Of a stretch of 10,206 nt of DNA, positions 5,498 to 10,206 are shown piece by piece (the first letter of the stretch is position 1; the number at the start of each line of letters is the position of its first letter). Source of the stretch: Candidatus Avimicrobium faecavium (GTDB taxonomy: Bacteria; Bacillota; Clostridia; Oscillospirales; Ruminococcaceae); assembly GCA_904419105.1 (NCBI GenBank), contig CAJFQR010000053.1, positions 1 to 10,206 on the forward strand. Direction: 5' to 3'. The translations under genes and the position numbers were made by a program. The notes below the pieces were generated by a model that made no database searches, was not told where the DNA came from, and worked only from the letters and a program-made list of their open reading frames with translations.

Positions 5498-5898
5498 CGG
5501 TGGAACTGGCCATCGTCAGCCGCATCGTCACCGACGGGGAGGCGGACGAACAGCTCCTCTCGCTGGAGGGCATCCTGCGGGAGGAAGCGAAGGGGTTCAC
5601 CCTCGGCTACCGGGACCCGGAAGGGGACCTGACCACCCTGCGTCTGCACCCGGAGGAGGTGCGCATCCGGCGCAGCGGAATCTTTTCCTCGGCGATCACC
5701 GTCCGGCCCGGGACGGCGGAACCCTTCTTTTACCGGACGCCCTACGGGGCGCTGGAGCTCATCTGCACCGGCGAGGAGATCCTCCTCGAGCGGGAGGGCG
5801 GCAGCGGCCGGGTACAGCTGCGCTACCGCCTGGACAGCCCGGCCGGCCCGGTGAGCGAGAATACGATCATCATCAGCTTCAAGGAGTGTGTAAAATAA
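5494..5898 (+). CDS. DUF1934 (YwiB-like) beta-barrel protein
   Basis: A 134-residue cytoplasmic protein with no signal peptide or membrane segment. The pattern matches DUF1934, predicted to be a small calycin-like beta barrel of unknown function: alternating strands, an RRSGIFSSAITVRPG segment (about 59-73), the signature YRTPYGALELICTG (80-93), and a late VQLRYRLDS strand. B. subtilis ywiB belongs to this family and also lies next to argS, so the context agrees. The ATG overlaps the murI stop as ATGA, which suggests translational coupling, and argS begins one base after its stop. The purine-rich stretch GGAGGAGAC at the end of murI can act as the ribosome binding site. The family call is from pattern and synteny, not a search. 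Confidence 0.8.
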   Translation: MTVELAIVSRIVTDGEADEQLLSLEGILREEAKGFTLGYRDPEGDLTTLRLHPEEVRIRRSGIFSSAITVRPGTAEPFFYRTPYGALELICTGEEILLEREGGSGRVQLRYRLDSPAGPVSENTIIISFKECVK

Positions 5899-5899
5899 C

Positions 5900-7582
5900 A
5901 TGACAGACAATCACATCGCAGACGCCCAGGCACAGCTGGACCGGATCATTCGCCAGGCCTATGCCGCCGCGTTCCCGGAGAAGGAACTGCGGGACTTCGT
6001 CATTGAGATCCCCAAGGACACCTCCCACGGGGACTTTGCCACCAATGTGGCGATGGTCAACACCAAGAATGTCGGCCGGGCGCCCCGGGATATTGCCGCC
6101 GCCCTGATCGAGGCGATGGACTTCTCAGGCAGCTTCTTCACCGGCGCCGAGAGCGCCGGCCCGGGGTTCATCAACTTCCGGCTTGGTCAGCGGTGGTTTT
6201 CCGAGGCGGTGCAGGCAGTGCTGGACTGCGGCAGGGACTACGGGCGTTCGGATGTCGGCGGCGGCAAAAAGGTGATGGTGGAGTTCGTCTCCGCCAACCC
6301 CACCGGCCCGATGCACATGGGCAACGCCCGGGGCGGCGCCATCGGCGACTGCCTGGCGGCTGCGCTGGACTTTGCCGGGTATGAGGTCACCCGGGAGTTC
6401 TACGTCAACGACGCCGGCAACCAGATCGCCAAATTCGGCAAGAGCCTTGAGGCCCGCTACCTGCAGCTCTTCCTCGGCGAGGAGGCGGTGGAGTTCCCGG
6501 AGGACGGCTACCACGGCGAGGACATCAAGACCCGTGCCCGGGAATTTGCCGACCTGCATGGCGACCGCTATGTGAACGCCCCAAGCGAAGAGCGGCTCCA
6601 GGCGCTTATCGCCTATGCACTGCCCGCCAATGTGGAGGGGCTGCGCCGAGACCTGGAGAAGTACCGCATCACCTACGATGTGTGGTTCTCCGAGCAGAGC
6701 CTGCACGACAGCGGCGCCGTGATGGACGCAGTCAAGCTGCTCACCTCCCGGGGCATGACCTATGAAAAGGACGGGGCCGTCTGGTACAAGGGCACCGAGA
6801 TGGGCGAGGAGAAGGACGAGGTGCTGGTGCGTGCCAACGGCATCCCCACCTACTTTGCCGCCGATATCGCCTACCACTACAACAAATTTGCCGTCCGTGG
6901 CTTTGACCGGGTCATCGATGTCTGGGGGGCCGACCACCACGGCCATGTAGCTCGGATGAAAGGCGCCATGGACGCCATCGGCCTGTCCGGGGACAAGCTG
7001 GACATCGTGCTGATGCAGCTGGTCCGGCTGATGAAGGACGGCCAGCCTTACAAGATGTCCAAGCGTACCGGCAAGGCCATCACCCTCACCGACCTGCTGG
7101 AGGAGATCCCGATCGACGCCGCCCGCTTCTTCTTCAATATGCGGGAGCCCAACTCGACGCTGGACTTCGACCTGGACCTGGCGGTGGAAGAGACCAACCA
7201 GAACCCGGTATACTATGTTCAGTACGCCCACGCGCGCATCTGCTCGATTTTCAAAAACCTGGCCGCCGAAGGCATTACCCCCCGGGCCGTCACCCCGGAG
7301 GAACTGGACCGGCTTACCGCCCCGGAGGAGCGGGAGCTCATCCGCCAGATCGCCTCGCTGCCGGACGAGATCATCGCTGCCGCCCACAACTACGACCCGG
7401 CCCGCATGACCCACTATGTCATCGACGCGGCCACGCTGTTCCACAAGTTCTACAATGCCTGCCGGGTCAAGGGCGAGGACGAGAGCCTGATGCAGGCCCG
7501 TCTGGCCCTGTGCCAGGCCACCCGCACCGTGCTGGAGAATGTGCTCGGGCTGCTGAAGATCTCCGCGCCCGAGTCGATGTGA
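5900..7582 (+). CDS. argS: Arginine--tRNA ligase
   Basis: A 560-residue class I aminoacyl-tRNA synthetase of usual ArgS length. It charges tRNA-Arg with arginine in the cytoplasm using ATP. The N-terminal ArgS-specific domain covers about 1-95, with KDTSHGDFATNVAM (39-52) and GPGFINFRL. The catalytic Rossmann core opens with VEFVSANPTGPMHMGNARGG (127-146), where HMGN is the HIGH box. It continues with FYVNDAGNQI and VWGADHHGHVARMKGAM (341-357), and ends at KMSKRTGKAITL (385-396), the KMSKS-type loop. The C-terminal anticodon-binding DALR domain runs from about 440 (YYVQYAHARICSIF) to the end. The start is one base after the DUF1934 stop; AAGGAG (5881-5886) lies inside that gene, 13 bases upstream, a long spacing that suggests coupled translation. 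Confidence 0.97.
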   Translation: MTDNHIADAQAQLDRIIRQAYAAAFPEKELRDFVIEIPKDTSHGDFATNVAMVNTKNVGRAPRDIAAALIEAMDFSGSFFTGAESAGPGFINFRLGQRWFSEAVQAVLDCGRDYGRSDVGGGKKVMVEFVSANPTGPMHMGNARGGAIGDCLAAALDFAGYEVTREFYVNDAGNQIAKFGKSLEARYLQLFLGEEAVEFPEDGYHGEDIKTRAREFADLHGDRYVNAPSEERLQALIAYALPANVEGLRRDLEKYRITYDVWFSEQSLHDSGAVMDAVKLLTSRGMTYEKDGAVWYKGTEMGEEKDEVLVRANGIPTYFAADIAYHYNKFAVRGFDRVIDVWGADHHGHVARMKGAMDAIGLSGDKLDIVLMQLVRLMKDGQPYKMSKRTGKAITLTDLLEEIPIDAARFFFNMREPNSTLDFDLDLAVEETNQNPVYYVQYAHARICSIFKNLAAEGITPRAVTPEELDRLTAPEERELIRQIASLPDEIIAAAHNYDPARMTHYVIDAATLFHKFYNACRVKGEDESLMQARLALCQATRTVLENVLGLLKISAPESM

Positions 7583-7601
7583 TTTGCGAAAGGACCCTGC
7601 T

Positions 7602-8630
7602 ATGAACGATTCATCCCGACCATGCCTGCTGCCCCGGATCATCGGCGGCCCGCAGGCGGAAACGCTGCCGGAGGGCTGCTCTCCGCTGATCGACGGCGGC
7701 AGCCTGCCCTGTCCCGGTGCGGTGACCCGGCTGGAGGCCATCTCCGGCCTGGACGAAGACGGCGAGCCGCTGCGCATCCGAAGCTGGTCCGCAGCCTATG
7801 CCGAACAGGCCCTGGCCCTGCGGGCCAAAGGGGCCGATCTGCTGCTGGCCGAGGGAATCCGCTCGGTGCCGGAGGCCCGGGCAGTGGTGCTCGGCGCGCG
7901 GCAGGCCGGTGTCCCGGTGCTGCTTTCGGCGGAGCTGGATGATGAGGGCTGTACCCCGGAGGGGATCCCCTTTGCGGCCATCCTGGCCTCGGTGCAGCAT
8001 CTGGGCGCAGCGGCGGTGGGTTTTCGCTGCGGCGGCGACCGAATCGACACGCTGGCCATCCTGGGCCAGCATGCGGCCTATGCCACCGTACCACTGATGC
8101 CGGTGCTCCGCTCCCGGGAGCGCTCTCCGGAAGAGGTCAAACGCCATGCCACTCAGGCGCTGAAGGCCGGCGCGGATCTGTTCCTGCTCGGGCCCAGGAT
8201 CACCGCCTCACAGCGGGAGGCGGCGGCCCAGGCGGTGGCGGAATTCTCCCCGGAGGAACAGGTGATCCCGCTGGAGGAGGATCTGCTCTTTATGGCCTGT
8301 GAGGCCGAGGCTTTCTTCCTTCCGGACGGCGGCCTCACCTTCTCGGAGCCGATCCCCTGTCAGTACGATATGGGACCGGACATTCTGGCGGCGGAAGCCA
8401 CCGGCTGTGATGTGCTCAGCATCTATGTGGACAGCCCGGAGGACGCCGAATACTTTGCCGACAACGCCCACATGATCCGACTGCCGGTGTGTATCATCTC
8501 CCACGATGAGATCGCACTGGAATCGGCACTGATGGAGTACAACGGCAGGGCCTTTGTGGACCTGCAGTCGGAGCTGCCCGACTCGGAGCTCTACACCCTG
8601 GCCCGGGGGTATGGGGCTGTGGTGCTGTAA
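7602..8630 (+). CDS. Degenerate MetH-like protein (homocysteine methyltransferase fold plus pterin-domain remnant)
   Basis: A 342-residue cytoplasmic protein. ATG 7602 is preferred over TTG 7584 because GAAAGGA (7588-7594) sits 7 bases before it. Residues about 55-210 follow the homocysteine S-methyltransferase barrel: GADLLLAEGIRSVPEARAVV (77-96), GVPVLLSAELDDEGCTPEGI (103-122) and GAAAVGFRCGG (135-145). C143 matches the first zinc cysteine (usual GxNC), but the usual GGCCGT is LLGPRIT (195-201), so both other zinc ligands are missing. The usual N-terminal GAMGT is also absent. Residues 265-342 resemble part of the MetH pterin-binding domain: CDVLSIYVDSP (269-279), LPVCIIS, ALMEYNGRAFVD (309-320) and a final RGYGAVVL, where MetH would continue. 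It is probably not a working methyltransferase. It is last in the operon, 19 bases after argS. Confidence 0.7.
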   Translation: MNDSSRPCLLPRIIGGPQAETLPEGCSPLIDGGSLPCPGAVTRLEAISGLDEDGEPLRIRSWSAAYAEQALALRAKGADLLLAEGIRSVPEARAVVLGARQAGVPVLLSAELDDEGCTPEGIPFAAILASVQHLGAAAVGFRCGGDRIDTLAILGQHAAYATVPLMPVLRSRERSPEEVKRHATQALKAGADLFLLGPRITASQREAAAQAVAEFSPEEQVIPLEEDLLFMACEAEAFFLPDGGLTFSEPIPCQYDMGPDILAAEATGCDVLSIYVDSPEDAEYFADNAHMIRLPVCIISHDEIALESALMEYNGRAFVDLQSELPDSELYTLARGYGAVVL

Positions 8631-8645
8631 CCCGCTATCTCATTG

Positions 8646-8689
8646 AAAAAGATCTCTCTACTCGTCCATGGGTAGAGAGATCTTTTTTC
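8646..8689. terminator. Strong bidirectional terminator after the ddl-argS operon
   Basis: A perfect 16-bp stem, 8646-8661 with 8672-8687, encloses a 10-base loop and is flanked by A5 on the left and T6 on the right. It lies 15 bases after the stop of the MetH-like gene and ends the rightward operon. Read leftward it would also end the lipoprotein transcript, whose stop is at 8742. The 8690-8741 stretch holds nothing else that I can see. Confidence 0.92.
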
Positions 8690-8741
8690 TGTCACGATTT
8701 CCTTCTAAAAGCCCGATCCGGCAAGGCGAAAGGCAGGTATG

Positions 8742-9557
8742 TTACAGATCGCCATTCTTTTCGACAGAGCCGATGATGCAGCTATACTCGATCGGCGCAT
8801 CATAGGTGTAATTCATCTGAAAATACTGAAACTCAATGGCAGCCTCTACAAAATCGCTTTCCGCAAATAGAGAGAGAAGGTCCTCCGGCGCACCCTCCGC
8901 CACCTGCACGGTATCCCGATCGAAATTCCCCAAATCGATACGCAGAGTATCCGCAGCAAAGGCAAAATCAGTTCTCTCCCCAGCTGCGGTTTTGGGATAG
9001 TATCCCAGCGGGTCACAGTCGATAAAAGGGATCTCCCCGAGGGAATCCGGATATGGGTAGAAAAACAAATCGCCGGCAAACTCGTTTTCCGCATAAAAAT
9101 TACCGGTGTTCGATGTGGTTTCCACCAGGCGCAGGACACCGGTGAGCCGCACGTCGTCCAGACGTACAGCCTGATAGACCGGAGATGCCGCTCCTCTCTC
9201 AGTCGAAGCCTCCTGCAGCGAGAAGGTCCCGCCGCTGCTCAGACGAAAACTTCCGATGGCAGCATCTGCCTTATATTTTTTTACAGCGACGTCACTGAGT
9301 TTCCAGTCACCAACATAATCACCACCAGCGGTAAAGGCTGCCGGTTCGGTGCGATTGTCGGTATAAAAACCGCTGGTGACCCGTCCATACACCTCTCCAT
9401 ACTGCCCATAGTAAAAACTACCGGACAGGTCCAACACCTCCCCGGCCAGGTCAGTAATCGGCCCTCCTGCCTCCGGGGGAACCTCTTCCGAGGCGGCACA
9501 GCCGGAAAGGCCGGCACAGAGCAGTACCGCCAGAATTCCAATAGTCCATTTCCGCAT
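8742..9557 (-). CDS. Putative lipoprotein of unknown function
   Basis: A 271-residue protein when started at ATG 9557, which has AGGAGG (9565-9570) 7 bases upstream; an ATG at 9620 would add 21 residues that spoil the signal peptide. Residues 1-20 are a lipoprotein signal: MRK, a hydrophobic core WTIGILAVLLCAG and lipobox LSGC with C20 as the lipidated residue. The mature part begins AASEEVPPEAGG, a flexible acidic linker, then about 230 residues rich in Tyr, Phe, Asp and Gly with alternating hydrophobic pattern, suggesting beta structure, for example GSFYYGQYGEVYGRVTSGFY (46-65). It has two later cysteines (C181, C260). I do not recognise the family. The gene is visibly less G+C-rich than its neighbours and uses more A/T-ending codons, so it may be a recent arrival. 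It should be anchored to the outer face of the membrane. Confidence 0.85.
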   Translation of the reverse strand: MRKWTIGILAVLLCAGLSGCAASEEVPPEAGGPITDLAGEVLDLSGSFYYGQYGEVYGRVTSGFYTDNRTEPAAFTAGGDYVGDWKLSDVAVKKYKADAAIGSFRLSSGGTFSLQEASTERGAASPVYQAVRLDDVRLTGVLRLVETTSNTGNFYAENEFAGDLFFYPYPDSLGEIPFIDCDPLGYYPKTAAGERTDFAFAADTLRIDLGNFDRDTVQVAEGAPEDLLSLFAESDFVEAAIEFQYFQMNYTYDAPIEYSCIIGSVEKNGDL

Positions 9558-9605
9558 GGAGATCCCTCCTATCTTCACATTTAGCGTTTGTTGCTTTTTC
9601 TTCCC

Positions 9606-9614
9606 CTTATAGCA
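9606..9614 (-). promoter_or_regulatory. Candidate extended -10 promoter of the lipoprotein gene
   Basis: On the leftward strand TGC-TATAAG (9614-9606) is an extended -10 element about 49 bases before the lipoprotein ATG. No good -35 is seen at 16-18 bases; TGACAG lies too far at 22. It sits between the pflA terminator and the lipoprotein gene, where a promoter is expected. Confidence 0.45.
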
Positions 9615-9651
9615 TATCACGGATGCTGTCTCTCTGTCACGCCCTCACGCA

Positions 9652-9679
9652 AAAAAGCCCTCCGCATGGAGGGCTTTTT
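9652..9679 (-). terminator. Terminator of pflA
   Basis: A perfect 12-bp stem, 9652-9663 (AAAAAGCCCTCC) with 9668-9679, has a GCAT loop. In the leftward direction it lies 8 bases after the pflA stop and ends in a run of six T, so it should end the pflA transcript before the separately promoted lipoprotein gene. It could also act rightward. Confidence 0.9.
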
Positions 9680-9687
9680 GCGCTGGG

Positions 9688-10206
9688 TCAGTGGGTCTGG
9701 CCGGTCGGAAGGACGATCTTTTTCTGCAGCCGTTCAACGGTGGCGGACCGGGTATCCGGGTAGCAGCCAAAGCGGAACGGGATACCGAGCTTTTCATACT
9801 TCGGGCGGCAGAGGGTGTGGAAGGGCAGCAGCTCCACCTTCGAGATGTTGTCATAGGGGGCGATGAGGGCATTCAGCCGGTCGATGTTCTCGTCGGTGTC
9901 GTTGAAGCCCTCGACGATGACCTGGCGGATCCAGGTGTCGATGCCCCGGCGGTGGAGCTCCGCAAGGAAGGCCATCGTCTGCGCAAGGCTCCCGCCGGTG
10001 TACTCCCGGTAGTCCTCCTCGCTGGTCATCTTGATGTCCAGCAGCACCGTGTCGGTCTCGTCCAATAGGCGGCCCACCGCCTCATTCAGGCGGCAGCCGC
10101 TGGTGTCCAGGCAGGTGGTCATACCGTCGGCGTGGCAGAGGGCAAACAGTTCGGCGACGAACTCCGGCTGCAGCAGAGCCTCCCCGCCGGAGACGGTGAC
10201 GCCCCC
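9688..10206 (-). CDS. pflA: Pyruvate formate-lyase activating enzyme, C-terminal part (5' end outside window)
   Basis: The leftward frame is open from the window edge to the stop at 9688, giving 172 visible residues; about 70-80 N-terminal residues, including the CxxxCxxC iron-sulfur loop, should lie beyond the edge. PflA is a radical-SAM enzyme that puts the glycyl radical on pyruvate formate-lyase under anaerobic conditions. The visible part opens with GGVTVSGGEALLQPEF, the GGE motif that binds SAM (usually GGEP, here GGEA). It continues with GMTTCLDTSG, TVLLDIKMTSEEDYREYTGG, IRQVIVEGFNDTDENI and KVELLPFHTLCRPKYEKLGI, all typical of PflA. An internal ATG at 10122 is not the start, because the family match runs through it. 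pflB is likely upstream, outside the window. Related glycyl-radical activases are the main alternative. Confidence 0.9.
   Translation of the reverse strand, partial: GGVTVSGGEALLQPEFVAELFALCHADGMTTCLDTSGCRLNEAVGRLLDETDTVLLDIKMTSEEDYREYTGGSLAQTMAFLAELHRRGIDTWIRQVIVEGFNDTDENIDRLNALIAPYDNISKVELLPFHTLCRPKYEKLGIPFRFGCYPDTRSATVERLQKKIVLPTGQTH

Noticed and set aside
6125..7777. A 550-codon open frame on the - strand opposite argS
   Set aside because: It is antisense to a certain ArgS, has a valine/glycine-rich composition typical of the reverse strand of G+C-rich genes, and has no ribosome binding site or family match.
1..10206. Defence system, CRISPR array, prophage or insertion sequence
   Set aside because: No direct repeats with spacers, no transposase, integrase, nuclease or phage motifs, and no attachment-site pattern were seen on either strand.

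Overview
The window looks like a G+C-rich Firmicutes chromosome, most plausibly an anaerobic gut-type clostridium of the Oscillospiraceae/Ruminococcaceae kind. The reasons are the gene order rpmG-secE-nusG-rplK-rplA, a DUF1934 gene directly upstream of argS (as ywiB-argS in Bacillus), strong AGGAGG ribosome binding sites, simple T-tract terminators, a zinc-type L33 and a radical-SAM pyruvate formate-lyase activase. The genus is inference.

Left part (1-3240). The 3' end of an unrecognised gene runs rightward to 320 and meets a leftward GNAT acetyltransferase gene (358-816) at a shared bidirectional terminator. Next is the leftward transcription/translation/secretion operon, in transcript order rpmG (L33), secE, nusG, rplK (L11), rplA (L1). 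It ends at a strong hairpin at 835-865. rplJ-rplL, the usual followers, are not next. The nusG-rplK gap is rich in RNA hairpins and could hold the L1 autoregulatory site.

Middle (3241-8690). A divergent intergenic region carries a good promoter on each strand. The rightward unit is ddl, murI, a DUF1934 gene, argS and a MetH-like gene, with gaps of 18, -4, 1 and 19 bases, closed by a 16-bp terminator stem. Ddl and MurI make D-Ala-D-Ala and D-Glu for peptidoglycan, and ArgS charges tRNA-Arg. The last gene is a degenerate relative of the N-terminal part of clostridial methionine synthase. It keeps only one of three zinc cysteines and stops inside the pterin-binding domain. It is the most unusual gene here.

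Right part (8691-10206). A leftward gene for a 271-residue lipoprotein of unknown function, less G+C-rich than its neighbours, has its own candidate promoter. To its right lie a terminator and the 3' part of a leftward pflA, cut by the window edge.

No tRNA, rRNA, CRISPR array, insertion sequence or phage gene was seen. Most of the window is conserved housekeeping, and I see no convincing new multi-gene system. The items most worth checking are the MetH-like pseudoenzyme, the GNAT gene bounded by two matching terminators, the dyads on the two divergent promoters and the orphan lipoprotein.
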